A DNA stretch of 37,023 bases. Source: Clostridiales bacterium (GTDB lineage: Bacteria > Bacillota > Clostridia > Tissierellales > GPF-1). Below the pieces are notes generated by a model. The model had not been told where the DNA came from, searched no databases, and saw only the letters and a program-made list of their open reading frames with translations. Of the stretch, positions 1 to 9,098 are shown one piece after another. The stretch covers positions 1 through 37,023 of the forward strand of contig JABXKS010000090.1 in assembly GCA_013619125.1 (NCBI GenBank), given 5' to 3'. The number at the start of each line of letters is the position of its first letter. Within the stretch, counting starts at the first letter, position 1. The position numbers and the translations under genes are program-made.

Positions 1-1
1 C

Positions 2-1879
2 TTACCAGGAGCCGCCGCCTCCGCCGCCTCCGCCTCCGCCGACAGAACCGCCCCCGGAAGAACTTCTTTGGGGAACAGAACTCATCTGCGAAAAGGAATG
101 ATTCACTGTGTTGATCATATAGTAGGCATGGAATGGGCGATTGGACACATACCAATTCGGTCCCTGAACTGAAATCATCTGCATATATCCATCCCAGATT
201 TCCGTCAACCCAAAGATCATGACATACGGGAGCATGTCATAGAAATACTCGGGATTCTCATCGAACAGCATATGCAATTTATCCAGCTTTGCCGTCTCCA
301 GAAAATTCTTGAAACCATGGACCCGGTTTAAAACATCTTGTGCAAACGGCGTATACCGTTTCACCTTTCCAATGGCAAACATGGTACCAATGTACAGAAC
401 AAATACAATCAGCAGATAGACCATCAGATTACTGAAAGCAAACCCGCTAAATGAAAATCCCGAGAAGATTGAGCGCGAGACAAAAAAGAATTGACCAAAC
501 ACAAAGAGAAAGATAATTCTTCGCATGATATTCACGCCTGTTTTCACAGAAGCACCTTTCGCGCGTCTCGTGGCCAATCCAAAAGGAATCAGCCAAAAGA
601 TCAGTAAGAATACCCCCGTTGGAATCAAGGCTCCAATAAACGGCACGCCCAGCAAGACCTGGGTATAGGGCGCCAACAGAAGCGTTGAAATAGCCATCAC
701 AATAAAACTCACGCCAATGATGCCATACTGAAATTTATTTTCCAAGATTTCCCGCTCATCACGATAACGATCTCGAATCAATCCACGCGTTGCATTCAAG
801 TCTTCATAAAACTCATTTTTTAAATCCTCAATTCGGACAATATCGCCAAACCCATGCGCAAATAAATCAAGAAACAAGCTGCGTTCGTATCCTTCAGGCA
901 CCGCTTGCGCTTCAGCCAAGCGTTCAAAATATACCTCTTCCTTAGAGCCGAACAAACCTGGTTTCTCATCTTCCACAATTCTCAAATATCCTTTGGACGC
1001 CCAATACACAATCAAGGAAGAAATCTTCTCATTCCCAAGTTGCTCCTCGTCGTAGATGTAGGCCATTTCCGCTGGATTCAAATCATCCGGCGGATAAAAG
1101 GTAGTAACGGGAATAATTCGGTTTCTCCGGAAGTTTCCATTGCGAATCAGCAGCGCTCCTATGAATACAATCAACAAGAATCCCGCCAACACAATCAGCC
1201 ATACCAAGGTATAGGGGGCCGAAATACCCGTAAAGTATCCCTGGGGAAGCGGTAGCGCCATGGTCACACCCTCATAAGGTGTAAGCGCAAAGGCTTCTCC
1301 GCGCACCACTAGACCTTCCACCGTCCACCGCACCTTGTCACTTGCCGTTGACCCAAGACTCCCTGCTGTAAACTTCACCTTCTCAGGATCAAAGTTCTTC
1401 GGCATCGTCACCGTAAACGTCGCTGTATCGATCGTTGTATTCCATTCCGGTCCGATCAGATTATAATAGAACTCATCATACGCGTCAATTCGATCATTGC
1501 CGCCGTCATAGACATACTCAATGCGATAGGATTGTCGTCCATCTACAAAGGTGTCCGGGTCGCCGATTTGCAAAGTAAGTTCAGAACCGCCAACACTCTG
1601 ATCGACTTGATAAGATACACCGGTCTGCGGATCATAAACGTGAATATCGGTAATTTTATGGGAATACCCATATTGCCGCACGGGGATATTTCGAAAAATC
1701 CCGTGACGAGCCTGTGAAAACTCAACATCAATGGTCTCTCGGATCGCATAGGTATTGTCTTCTCCAACATCCACTTTTACATCATAGTTTTTGATGGTAT
1801 AGTATTCATCGGCAAAGCCAACCCCTTGAAACCCAAGAAAAATAACAATCAGAAATAAAAGCCCTACACTCTTCTTCAT
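2..1879 (-). CDS. DUF2207 domain membrane protein with glycine-rich tail
   Basis: This is a predicted envelope protein of the DUF2207 family; its molecular function is not established. It starts with a signal peptide (about residues 1-23), followed by an extracellular DUF2207 domain to about residue 215 and a membrane segment near 225-247. A cytoplasmic stretch and two further hydrophobic hairpins come next (about 385-435 and 450-505). The last residues are a Ser/Gly-rich tail ending in Trp (SSSGGGSVGGGG... SW), which is typical of this family. The stop codon is the second base of the window, so the gene is complete. An in-frame GTG lies 9 bases upstream at 1888; the ATG at 1879 was preferred, although the AAGGA spacing (11) is long. 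It follows lemA by 14 bases and is probably co-transcribed with it, a common pairing. Confidence 0.88.
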   Translation of the reverse strand: MKKSVGLLFLIVIFLGFQGVGFADEYYTIKNYDVKVDVGEDNTYAIRETIDVEFSQARHGIFRNIPVRQYGYSHKITDIHVYDPQTGVSYQVDQSVGGSELTLQIGDPDTFVDGRQSYRIEYVYDGGNDRIDAYDEFYYNLIGPEWNTTIDTATFTVTMPKNFDPEKVKFTAGSLGSTASDKVRWTVEGLVVRGEAFALTPYEGVTMALPLPQGYFTGISAPYTLVWLIVLAGFLLIVFIGALLIRNGNFRRNRIIPVTTFYPPDDLNPAEMAYIYDEEQLGNEKISSLIVYWASKGYLRIVEDEKPGLFGSKEEVYFERLAEAQAVPEGYERSLFLDLFAHGFGDIVRIEDLKNEFYEDLNATRGLIRDRYRDEREILENKFQYGIIGVSFIVMAISTLLLAPYTQVLLGVPFIGALIPTGVFLLIFWLIPFGLATRRAKGASVKTGVNIMRRIIFLFVFGQFFFVSRSIFSGFSFSGFAFSNLMVYLLIVFVLYIGTMFAIGKVKRYTPFAQDVLNRVHGFKNFLETAKLDKLHMLFDENPEYFYDMLPYVMIFGLTEIWDGYMQMISVQGPNWYVSNRPFHAYYMINTVNHSFSQMSSVPQRSSSGGGSVGGGGGGGGGGSW

Positions 1880-1893
1880 CTCAATCACATTCC

Positions 1894-2442
1894 TTAAAAT
1901 TGTACTTTCACATTTTCGCGTTCTGTTTCTTCAATTTCAAAGAAAGGCTTCTTCTCAAATCCCATCATATTCGCAATGATTACATTCGGGAAAACCACAA
2001 TGGCTTTGTTGTAGATCTTCACATTGCCATTGTAATATAGCCTTGCATTGGAAATATCCTCTTCGATTTTCGTCAGTTGATTCTGCAGATTCACAAATCC
2101 TTCATTTGCCTTCAGGTCTGGATAACTCTCCGCCAAAGCAAAGATCGATTTCAAACCCATGGCCAACTGATTATTTGCGTCAATCACAGCACCGGGATCC
2201 GTTGCGCTCATCGCGCTATTTCTCGCCCGAATCACTCTCTCCAGCGTTTCCTTTTCATGAGAGGCATATCCCTTTACCGTTTCTACCAAATTAGGAATAA
2301 GATCGTAACGTTTTTTCAAATAGACATCCATGGAAGAAAAAGCTTCCTCCACATTCACATTTAATTTCACCAAACGGTTGTATAGTGAAATAACGAATCC
2401 AACAAGTACAACGACAACACCCAAACCAATAAATAGTCCCAT
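1894..2442 (-). CDS. lemA: LemA family protein
   Basis: LemA family membrane-anchored protein of 182 aa, a normal length for the family; the biochemical role is unknown. One N-terminal transmembrane segment (about residues 2-20) is followed by the conserved LemA helical domain. Visible motifs include VEEAFSSMDVYLKKRYDLIP, LVETVKGYASHE and the region NARLYYNGNVKIYN. The start has a strong AAGGAGG 7 bases upstream. A TATAAT-like -10 sequence lies about 45 bases upstream of the start. It is the first gene of a two-gene unit with the DUF2207 protein. Confidence 0.93.
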   Translation of the reverse strand: MGLFIGLGVVVVLVGFVISLYNRLVKLNVNVEEAFSSMDVYLKKRYDLIPNLVETVKGYASHEKETLERVIRARNSAMSATDPGAVIDANNQLAMGLKSIFALAESYPDLKANEGFVNLQNQLTKIEEDISNARLYYNGNVKIYNKAIVVFPNVIIANMMGFEKKPFFEIEETERENVKVQF

Positions 2443-2510
2443 AAAATTCCTCCTTCAATAAAATCTTTTATTCTATACCCCATTATATCAGGGAATCTCC
2501 TGGAATAGAC

Positions 2511-2541
2511 AAAAAGCACAGCGATAACCGCCATGCTTTTT
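2511..2541 (-). terminator. Rho-independent terminator after carbonic anhydrase
   Basis: AAAAAGCA pairs with TGCTTTTT (2511-2518 with 2534-2541). An inner GCG/CGC stem (2521-2523 with 2529-2531) is separated from it by CA bulges. The T-run lies on the minus strand, downstream of the carbonic anhydrase stop at 2550. Confidence 0.7.
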
Positions 2542-2549
2542 TCGAATGC

Positions 2550-3116
2550 TTATTTTCTTCCATCAATTACGATGTCGAGTTTACCCGTCGCCGGATCCAT
2601 CAATAGCCCATGCACGAGAACGCCCACTGGCATAAGAGGATGATTCACAAGCGCTTCCACACTCTCCTTCACCGCTTCTTCTTCCGATTCAAATCCATGA
2701 AGCCAGGATTCCACATCGATGCCAGAGTACTGAAGGGTATCGATGATCGACTCTGATATCCCTCTTTCGGTCATCTTGTTCAATAAGAGCCGACCGTCCA
2801 GATTACTCATCCCACAGCCATAATGTCCAACCACAAAAACATCCTCAGCCTCAAATTCATAGACCGCAACCAAAATACTTCTGACAATACTCCCAAAGGG
2901 ATGCATAATCGTCGCTCCGGCATTTTTTACAATTTTCGCATCGCCGTTTTTAATATTCATCGCCTGAGGCAACAACTCGGTCAATCGCGTATCCATGCAC
3001 GACAAGATCACCATCTTCTTTTCCGGGTGTTTCGTTGTCTCGTATTGCTCATATTCTTTCTTTTCGACAAAGGATTGATTAAAGAGCAAAATATCGTTCA
3101 ATCGCTGGTTTTTCAT
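2550..3116 (-). CDS. Beta-class carbonic anhydrase
   Basis: Zinc enzyme that interconverts CO2 and bicarbonate in the cytoplasm. The beta-class zinc ligands are visible: CMDTR (Cys and Asp of the C-x-D-x-R motif, about residues 40-44) and HYGCGMSNLDG (His and Cys, about 98-101). At 188 aa it matches the short beta-carbonic anhydrases of Firmicutes. GGAGG lies 10 bases before the ATG. The gene stands alone, between its own consensus promoter (3155-3182) and a terminator (2511-2541). A housekeeping role in bicarbonate supply is likely (inference). Confidence 0.95.
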   Translation of the reverse strand: MKNQRLNDILLFNQSFVEKKEYEQYETTKHPEKKMVILSCMDTRLTELLPQAMNIKNGDAKIVKNAGATIMHPFGSIVRSILVAVYEFEAEDVFVVGHYGCGMSNLDGRLLLNKMTERGISESIIDTLQYSGIDVESWLHGFESEEEAVKESVEALVNHPLMPVGVLVHGLLMDPATGKLDIVIDGRK

Positions 3117-3154
3117 ATCCGTAAAACCTCCAAGAATTCTTGATATTTCTCTCT

Positions 3155-3182
3155 ATTATATAATCTTTAAAAATTCTGTCAA
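3155..3182 (-). promoter_or_regulatory. Consensus sigma-A promoter of carbonic anhydrase
   Basis: On the minus strand TTGACA (3182-3177) and TATAAT (3160-3155) are separated by 16 bases. Both hexamers match the sigma-A consensus exactly. The -10 lies 38 bases upstream of the carbonic anhydrase ATG, and the -35 almost touches the stop codon of the upstream YwbE gene. Confidence 0.8.
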
Positions 3183-3184
3183 CT

Positions 3185-3400
3185 TTACTCCTTGATTACG
3201 TCCTTCACACGTCCAACAATTCCGTCATCCAACATCACCTTGATTCCATGAGGATGCGTCGCCGATTTCGTCAAAAGCCGAGAGACGATTCCCTCTGTCA
3301 ATTCTCCCGTTCGTTGATGCGGTTTTTGCACAACCTTAACCTGGCTGCCTATTTTAATATTGCTTCTCTTCGTTCCATCCATATTCTTTCCCACTCTCAT
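3185..3400 (-). CDS. YwbE family protein (DUF2196)
   Basis: Small basic protein of the YwbE/DUF2196 family, function unknown. The family core is clear: KIGSQVKVVQKPHQRTGELT, then THPHGIKVMLDDGIVGRVK near the C-terminus. The chosen ATG at 3400 (71 aa) has AGGAAG about 7 bases upstream. A second ATG at 3382 gives 65 aa, close to the usual family length, but has a weaker ribosome site. A longer open frame to 3544 overlaps the end of the aminopeptidase gene and has no family similarity upstream, so it was rejected. The gene is 59 bases downstream of leucyl aminopeptidase and is probably co-transcribed. Confidence 0.85.
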   Translation of the reverse strand: MRVGKNMDGTKRSNIKIGSQVKVVQKPHQRTGELTEGIVSRLLTKSATHPHGIKVMLDDGIVGRVKDVIKE

Positions 3401-3459
3401 CAGATTCTTCCTAAAAAGAGACCGTGAAAGATTCCTCTTCCCGATCTCTCTATACCATA

Positions 3460-4914
3460 CTATGCTTTTGCCAAATAGTAAAGCGGTCTTACCGCAACAC
3501 CCGTTCCACCCTTTGAAAGAATTCCCTCTTCTTTTGTCGACCAAATGGTGCCGGCGATATCAATATGCACCCATGGCAAATTTCCCGTGAATTCCCCGAT
3601 AAACAGTCCCGCCGTAATGGTCCCCGGCTTCCCAGCCGTATTGGTTAGATCCGCCTCTTCATGCTTAATCAATTCCTTGTATTCGTCGAAGATCGGCATC
3701 CGCCAGATTTGTTCCCCACTGAGGGTAAAGGCTTCATTAACATCGTCAAAGAACTGATCGTCCGTGCCAATGGCTACGGATGCCGCCGAACCCGTGCAAT
3801 GCAAAGCCGCTCCCGTCAGTGTCGCAATATCCAATACCTTGGTGACCTTCTCTTCCGTTACGATATAATGCATCGCATCGATCAGGGTCAATCGCCCCTC
3901 CGCATCCGTATTGCCGATATAGATCGACTTTCCACCCATGGAGCCAATGATATCTCCTGGTCGATAACTACTGCCCGAGATCATATTCTCGCAGGCTGCC
4001 ACAACTGCAACGACGTTGCGTATTAACTTTGCTTCCGCAATTGCGCACATGGCGCCGATTACGGCTGCCGAACCGCCCATGTCGTCCTTCATAGTCACCA
4101 TGCTCGCTGTGGCCTTAATGGACAATCCACCTGCGTCATAGGTCAATCCCTTTCCGACATATCCAAGAATCTCTTCACTGTCAGGATCACCCATATAACG
4201 CATCACAATCAATCGTGGTTCAATGTCAGATGCCCGGGCAACGGATAAAAAGGCTTCCATCTGAAGCGCTTGAATTTCTTCCAATTCCTTGATCTCCACT
4301 TCAAAGCCGTTCTCTTCCCCCAATTCCTCAACACGCTGTGCAAGTGTAACGGAATTAATCACATTTGCCGGTTGATTCACCAAGTCGCGCGCGACCAAAT
4401 TTGCCGTCGCTAAGATTTCAGCCTCTTCAAAAACATGCGTATATCGGTCCGGTTCTTCGACAACAATCGCAAACGTCAGCTCTTCCGATTCTTTCTCTTC
4501 TTTTTCCTTAGATTTGAAGTCATCAAAAAGATAATCCGACATGATGGTCGCTTCCACTGCCGCCTTCACATAGGTATCATTGGTTGCCACATTCCCGCCA
4601 TCAAACAGAAGGGCACCTTTCTTCACTTTTTGTTTCTTCAAGGTCCTGAAACCATCGCCCAAAGCATGTAACAATTTTCGATATCCAATGTCGCCGCGTT
4701 TTCCCAAACCAAGCAAAACGATATTCACAAAAATTCCGTCTACCATTTTCGTCAGGATATATTGCGACCCGACTTTTCCCTCGAATCGTTTCGTCTCCAA
4801 CAATTGCTCAAAGGGAATTTCCAAGCCGTTAAAAACCAACTCCTCTTCGTACAGGGGAATCAACAATCCATCCAATTCTTTCTTCTTCCACTCGCTTGCC
4901 AATGATAAATTCAT
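3460..4914 (-). CDS. pepA: Leucyl aminopeptidase (M17 family)
   Basis: Cytosolic M17 metallo-aminopeptidase that removes N-terminal residues, preferentially Leu, from peptides. The C-terminal catalytic domain shows the metal and active-site blocks VGKGLTYDAGGLSIK, MKDDMGGSAAV and the family signature NTDAEGRLTLIDA. At 484 aa it has the usual length. An ATG at 4944 is also open, but AGGAGG sits 6 bases before the ATG at 4914, so that start is preferred. YwbE follows downstream. With the M42 aminopeptidase and the isoaspartyl dipeptidase it is one of three peptidases in the window, consistent with a peptide-using lifestyle (inference). Confidence 0.95.
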   Translation of the reverse strand: MNLSLASEWKKKELDGLLIPLYEEELVFNGLEIPFEQLLETKRFEGKVGSQYILTKMVDGIFVNIVLLGLGKRGDIGYRKLLHALGDGFRTLKKQKVKKGALLFDGGNVATNDTYVKAAVEATIMSDYLFDDFKSKEKEEKESEELTFAIVVEEPDRYTHVFEEAEILATANLVARDLVNQPANVINSVTLAQRVEELGEENGFEVEIKELEEIQALQMEAFLSVARASDIEPRLIVMRYMGDPDSEEILGYVGKGLTYDAGGLSIKATASMVTMKDDMGGSAAVIGAMCAIAEAKLIRNVVAVVAACENMISGSSYRPGDIIGSMGGKSIYIGNTDAEGRLTLIDAMHYIVTEEKVTKVLDIATLTGAALHCTGSAASVAIGTDDQFFDDVNEAFTLSGEQIWRMPIFDEYKELIKHEEADLTNTAGKPGTITAGLFIGEFTGNLPWVHIDIAGTIWSTKEEGILSKGGTGVAVRPLYYLAKA

Positions 4915-4977
4915 TTCCAACCTCCTATTGATTGTATATCGCACATCTAACGAACACCCTAAACACGAATGTTTTTT

Positions 4978-5391
4978 CTACTTAAATATAGAGAATGGGA
5001 ATTGATGATTCACAAACTGCAATCGCATCCCGAAACCAGCTTGAATCATCCCCAATACAAAATAAAGAACATGCAAGGCCACTACATCTCCCATGATCCA
5101 ACACTGCACAAATATCCAAATCATGAGTCCGCATCCAAAGAATCCAGAAATAACCCCCGTCAATTTTGAACCTCGCCAGACAATCAACCCCGACAAAACA
5201 TTGCCCAATCCGATGAAACCGAAAAGAATCAGTCCAGGAATCAAGAAGTTTTCAAATGGAGATCCTTCCAGTACATCTGTCGATATTCCCAGAGGTCCAT
5301 TCGGTTGCAGCATTGCAGCCAATCCGCCAAATAACGCGCCAACTCCAATAAAGAAATGCAAGAATGCTATCACTTTATTCTTCTTCGCCAT
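4978..5391 (-). CDS. Small four-helix membrane protein, unknown function
   Basis: I do not recognise this family. The 137 aa product is strongly hydrophobic with about four predicted membrane segments (near residues 9-27, 48-70, 78-98 and 102-122) and a short basic N-terminus (MAKKNK). An AAGGTGAG ribosome site precedes the ATG. A TATAAT-like -10 (5425-5420) lies just upstream, beside the terminator of the neighbouring ABC operon, so it is probably transcribed on its own. The 63 bases to the next gene show no clear terminator. Confidence 0.72.
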   Translation of the reverse strand: MAKKNKVIAFLHFFIGVGALFGGLAAMLQPNGPLGISTDVLEGSPFENFLIPGLILFGFIGLGNVLSGLIVWRGSKLTGVISGFFGCGLMIWIFVQCWIMGDVVALHVLYFVLGMIQAGFGMRLQFVNHQFPFSIFK

Positions 5392-5430
5392 ACTCTCTCA
5401 CCTTCTTTCCACTACCCAAATTATACCATA

Positions 5431-5457
5431 AAAAAAGCCTCAGAATTCAACCGAGAC
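5431..5457 (-). terminator. Terminator of the TetR/ABC exporter operon
   Basis: On the minus strand GTCTCGG pairs with CTGAGGC (5457-5451 with 5443-5437, two G-U pairs) around a 7-base loop, followed by a run of T (5436-5431). It lies 10 bases past the stop of the last permease gene. Confidence 0.72.
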
Positions 5458-5466
5458 CCCGTTCAT

Positions 5467-6468
5467 TTATTCCAATCCTTCTCTGATTTTAGACGCCAGC
5501 AGAAAATACACAACTGCTGAAATCGCCAGAATAATGCCCGCATACAGACCGATCTGCGGCCATGATGCCGTTTGAGTCAAAACGGCATCATTTCCCTTAT
5601 ACGCCCAATAAAATGGAATCCAATACAAGAGAATTTGCCATTTGTCACTCAACAATTCCGCTCCGGCAATCGCTCCAAAAAGAGGCAAGAACAAGAGTTT
5701 CAGATTTGCCGCCGCATTGATAACATCATCGTTGCGCACGCCTTGAAAGAATCCAACCAGAATGCTGATGATGGATGCCAAAAGCACCACAGTCAGCAAT
5801 TGCAACCAGTTGACATATCCAAAGCCTGTAATGAAAATCAGCGCAATGGTTCCATACAAAGAAAAGAACACACCCATGAAACTTTTCCCTGCGATAAAGC
5901 CACGCCTTGAAATTGGCGTCAGGTTAATGGCACGGATGGTGCGATCCACTTTTTCTTCTACAATGTTAAAGGTGATCATCATCCCGCCCAGAACAGAGAT
6001 AAATAGGATCCCCGCATTCACCAATAATTTCTTCATCGGCGGCACGGTTCGTCCTAGATCAAAGATCTCTGCATTGGTATCTTCGATTTGAACATCTTGC
6101 TCGTAAAAGGTTAGCAGAACCTTGGCATAATCGACTACACCTTCATTTTCATTACCTTGTTTCAAGACATAATACTCGCCACTCTCTGCAACGATACCAA
6201 AGAAATCGTCCCGTCTTTGTATTCGTGCATCGAGATCCTCCTGATTCGAAAATACATCAACCTTGGCATACTGGGAAAAATAGGCTACCTGATCGGGATT
6301 CTCTCCCGCAATCATCCCGAGATTGATCGTGGTATCATTGATGCTTGGCGCCAGCAAATTGATGCCAAAGGCAAATAACAAAGGAATCAATAGAAGATAA
6401 AGAGCGAGAAAATCGCGCAGATTGACTTTGAAGTCTCGCATAAATATAATCCAGCTTTTTTTTAACAT
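5467..6468 (-). CDS. ABC-2 type transporter permease
   Basis: Membrane subunit of an ABC exporter (333 aa). An N-terminal membrane segment (about residues 18-38) is followed by a roughly 120-residue extracytoplasmic domain and then about five membrane segments (from about 155 to the C-terminus). This is the ABC-2/NatB-like layout. The ATG at 6468 has a GGGGGGAG site 2-4 bases upstream; the longer open frame to 6525 overlaps the preceding permease and lacks support. It is the last gene of the TetR-ATPase-permease-permease operon, 13 bases after the other permease, so a heterodimeric membrane domain is likely. The substrate cannot be deduced. Confidence 0.88.
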   Translation of the reverse strand: MLKKSWIIFMRDFKVNLRDFLALYLLLIPLLFAFGINLLAPSINDTTINLGMIAGENPDQVAYFSQYAKVDVFSNQEDLDARIQRRDDFFGIVAESGEYYVLKQGNENEGVVDYAKVLLTFYEQDVQIEDTNAEIFDLGRTVPPMKKLLVNAGILFISVLGGMMITFNIVEEKVDRTIRAINLTPISRRGFIAGKSFMGVFFSLYGTIALIFITGFGYVNWLQLLTVVLLASIISILVGFFQGVRNDDVINAAANLKLLFLPLFGAIAGAELLSDKWQILLYWIPFYWAYKGNDAVLTQTASWPQIGLYAGIILAISAVVYFLLASKIREGLE

Positions 6469-6481
6469 TTTCTCCCCCCCT

Positions 6482-7597
6482 TTACGAAACAAGGGTTTTC
6501 TTATAACGCGCGTTTGCAAAGACAAAAAGAATCCCGCTTGCTATAAAAAATCCCAAGGATACCCAAGCGACATAACCGATATCGCCATTGACAAGAATCG
6601 TTTCCTTAAACGCCTGAATCAATGGATAAGTTGGAATCCACTGAACCCAAGCCGGGTTCCAACTTGGCGTAAAGTACGCGATCGCTGGTAGCATCAAGCC
6701 GATCATCAAGAAATACAAGATGCCAAACGCCTGCATCATATTTCGATAAAAACTCGCGACTACCAATCCCAATGTGGAAGAAAATAATCCTGATGCCAAT
6801 AGAAGGACAAAGAGAATTCCGTAATTCGGCTGCAAGCGCATGATCGGAACCACAATGATCACCGTCGACAAAATGGTTGACACCAAAACCACCAAAACCT
6901 TGCTCATCAAGTACTGCCATACGGATGATGCGGTGATGGCATACGCCTTGATAATCCCAGATTGCTTGTCCAAGAAGATATAGGCCGCGATAATAAATAC
7001 CCCCATCATACTCCCATTAAAGGTCAACATCGCGGGAACAATATTCTCGCGATCACTGAGCTCGAGGTATCCATCAGTCAAAGAACGCACTTCTTGGCTT
7101 TCAAATTCCGCTTCCATCAAGTCAAAATCAAGTATATGAAAAATGCTGTATACATTTCGAAGCCTTTGGGTTTCATACCCCTGCAAATAATACTCGTAAT
7201 AAGGTTGAGATTGCTCATCCATGCGAATAATCGCACCTATCTTTGGACGATCCAGATCCGTCAACCGAAGCACAGCCTCTTCACTTTCAAAAATATAGTA
7301 TCGCGTCCCCTCGCTCTCGATCAGTTGAGCGGGATAAAGAATATCATCACCCTCAACTTCTACCGATTCGATCTTCCCATCCAAATCGTCTTCCATCAAG
7401 GTTGGCAGAACAAATTCTTCGAAGACGCCTTCCGGCCAATCGTAGAACAAATATTCATCCTCGACACTTCGGAAGTTCTCTGGGACAACAAAAAGGATCA
7501 TCACCAAGATGATCACAGCGACCAAAATTTCAACATAGAAGTAAAATCCTCTGGCCGACAGCTTCATTTCCTTTAGAAAGCTATGCCATAATTTCAT
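6482..7597 (-). CDS. ABC-2 type transporter permease
   Basis: Second membrane subunit of the same exporter (371 aa). It has one N-terminal membrane segment (about residues 21-41), an acidic extracytoplasmic domain to about residue 190, then five or six membrane segments to the end. Its start overlaps the stop of the ATPase gene by one base (TGATG), which implies translational coupling. It shares architecture with the following permease but is not a close duplicate by eye. A drug, lipid or peptide exporter is plausible, but the substrate is not identifiable. Confidence 0.87.
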   Translation of the reverse strand: MKLWHSFLKEMKLSARGFYFYVEILVAVIILVMILFVVPENFRSVEDEYLFYDWPEGVFEEFVLPTLMEDDLDGKIESVEVEGDDILYPAQLIESEGTRYYIFESEEAVLRLTDLDRPKIGAIIRMDEQSQPYYEYYLQGYETQRLRNVYSIFHILDFDLMEAEFESQEVRSLTDGYLELSDRENIVPAMLTFNGSMMGVFIIAAYIFLDKQSGIIKAYAITASSVWQYLMSKVLVVLVSTILSTVIIVVPIMRLQPNYGILFVLLLASGLFSSTLGLVVASFYRNMMQAFGILYFLMIGLMLPAIAYFTPSWNPAWVQWIPTYPLIQAFKETILVNGDIGYVAWVSLGFFIASGILFVFANARYKKTLVS

Positions 7598-8451
7598 CAG
7601 ACCAGCTCCCTTCCCGTGACTTTAATGAAGATCTCTTCTAAGGTTGCCTCCTTTGTATGCATGGTCTGAATTTCATACTTCCCGATCACTTCTTGAAGCT
7701 TATCTAAGTCCTCCTTCTGAATCGTTGAAAAGCTTTCCTTAATGGTTTCCCCCTCTTTGATGTATTCAACCTCAACCAGCTTATCGCCATATTGCAATTT
7801 TAGGTTTCGCGGCGAATCAATCAAGAGAAGCTCGCCGTCCACGATAAATGCCACTCGATCGCAAAGTTCATCGGCGATATACATATTGTGCGTTGTTAGA
7901 AAGATCGTGACTCCTTTTTTGTTTTGCTCACGAATGATTCCCTTGATCTCCGAAGCAATAGCCGGGTCCAATCCAGTTGTCGGTTCATCCAAAAACCAAA
8001 GTGTCGGATTGTTGATCATGGAGCGAGCAAAGGTCAAGCGATGCTTCATCCCCTTTGAAAATTCCCCCGCTCGAATATCCGCCTTGTCATGGAGCCCCAC
8101 CAAACGCAACAATTCCATAGGGTCACGAGTTTCAACATCGAACAGTTTTCGATAGAATTCAAGATTTTCCTTGGCAGACAATTTGCTGTACACATTCGAT
8201 TCTTCAAAGGACATGCCGATTTGATTAAACATTTTGTTGGAGATCGTCTTTACATCATAACCGGCAACCGTAACATTCCCCTTCTGCAATTGAAGCAACC
8301 CAGTCATAATGTTTTGCGTCGTCGATTTTCCCGCGCCAGATGGTCCCAAGAAGCCAAAAATCTCCCCTTCCTCCACTTCAAAACTAACATCTTTTACAGC
8401 GTAATGTTCATCTTTGTTGTAGGAGTGGTACAAGTTACTGACTTTAATCAT
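7597..8451 (-). CDS. ABC exporter ATP-binding protein
   Basis: Cytoplasmic ATPase that would power the two permeases. Motifs in order: Walker A GPSGAGKST, Q-loop region GMSFEESNVYSKLSAKENL, signature FSKGMKHRL, Walker B LWFLDEPTTGLDP and H-loop TTHNM. The C-terminal extension fits the NatA/CcmA-like drug-exporter ATPases. An ATG at 8466 is in frame, but GGGGAG lies 7 bases before the ATG at 8451, giving 284 aa. The start overlaps the end of the TetR gene by 8 bases. Confidence 0.93.
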   Translation of the reverse strand: MIKVSNLYHSYNKDEHYAVKDVSFEVEEGEIFGFLGPSGAGKSTTQNIMTGLLQLQKGNVTVAGYDVKTISNKMFNQIGMSFEESNVYSKLSAKENLEFYRKLFDVETRDPMELLRLVGLHDKADIRAGEFSKGMKHRLTFARSMINNPTLWFLDEPTTGLDPAIASEIKGIIREQNKKGVTIFLTTHNMYIADELCDRVAFIVDGELLLIDSPRNLKLQYGDKLVEVEYIKEGETIKESFSTIQKEDLDKLQEVIGKYEIQTMHTKEATLEEIFIKVTGRELV

Positions 8452-9082
8452 TCTTAATCTCCCCATTTTCGTTATAAAATGCGTGTTTCAAAATTGCCAA
8501 ATAAGCGTCGATTCCATTGATCAACGCGTTATAATCCGTTTCATCCTCCGACTGCAAGGCTACATTTTGCGCTTCTTCCCCATATTTCTCAATGCTCCAG
8601 CGAACAATGTCGATCGCTTTTGTTACATCAACATCTGCTTTAAACTTCTTCAAATCAACATTTTCGACATAGATCCTTCGGTACAGATCAGTCGTATATG
8701 TTTCAATCCTCTTATGGATTGCAGCCTCCTGCCGTTCTAAATAGATGGCTGTGTAAAATGGTAATAAATACGGCTCCTCTTCTCCAATTCTGAATTTAAT
8801 CAACGCAACATTTTTCAAACGTTCAAAAAGATCATTTTCTTCCCAATCCATCTCTGACTCAATCGCATCCACAATCCTGGTAAACGCCTTCTCGCAAAGA
8901 TAATCGAACAGCTCTTTTTTCGATGAAAAATAATGATATAAAAGTCCCTTGGATATCTTTGCGCGTTTGACAATTTCATTGGTTGAAGCTTTCCCATATC
9001 GATTTTCGCCAAATTCCTGGTAAGCGCTTCTCAATAAACGCTCACGTTTCCCGGGATCCATTGGATCCAAACGATCATTCAC
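8444..9082 (-). CDS. TetR/AcrR family transcriptional regulator
   Basis: Transcriptional repressor with an N-terminal TetR helix-turn-helix (KRERLLRSAYQEFGENRYGK then AKISKGLLYHYFSSKKELFD, about residues 12-60) and an all-helical ligand domain. The preferred start is the GTG at 9082, which has a near-perfect GGAGGTG 5-6 bases upstream; the frame is open to a GTG at 9097. It is the first gene of the exporter operon. Two palindromes overlap its promoter, so it very likely represses itself and the exporter and is released by an unknown ligand that may also be the exported compound (inference). Confidence 0.92.
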   Translation of the reverse strand: MNDRLDPMDPGKRERLLRSAYQEFGENRYGKASTNEIVKRAKISKGLLYHYFSSKKELFDYLCEKAFTRIVDAIESEMDWEENDLFERLKNVALIKFRIGEEEPYLLPFYTAIYLERQEAAIHKRIETYTTDLYRRIYVENVDLKKFKADVDVTKAIDIVRWSIEKYGEEAQNVALQSEDETDYNALINGIDAYLAILKHAFYNENGEIKND

Positions 9083-9098
9083 TGCAATCACCTCCACC

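Noticed and set aside
3401-3544. N-terminal extension of the YwbE gene to 119 codons
   Set aside because: The extra part overlaps the aminopeptidase gene, lacks family similarity, and better-placed ribosome sites exist at the internal start.
6962-7576. 204-codon plus-strand open frame inside the ABC permease gene
   Set aside because: Antisense to a clear permease gene, with no ribosome site, membrane pattern or recognisable domain.
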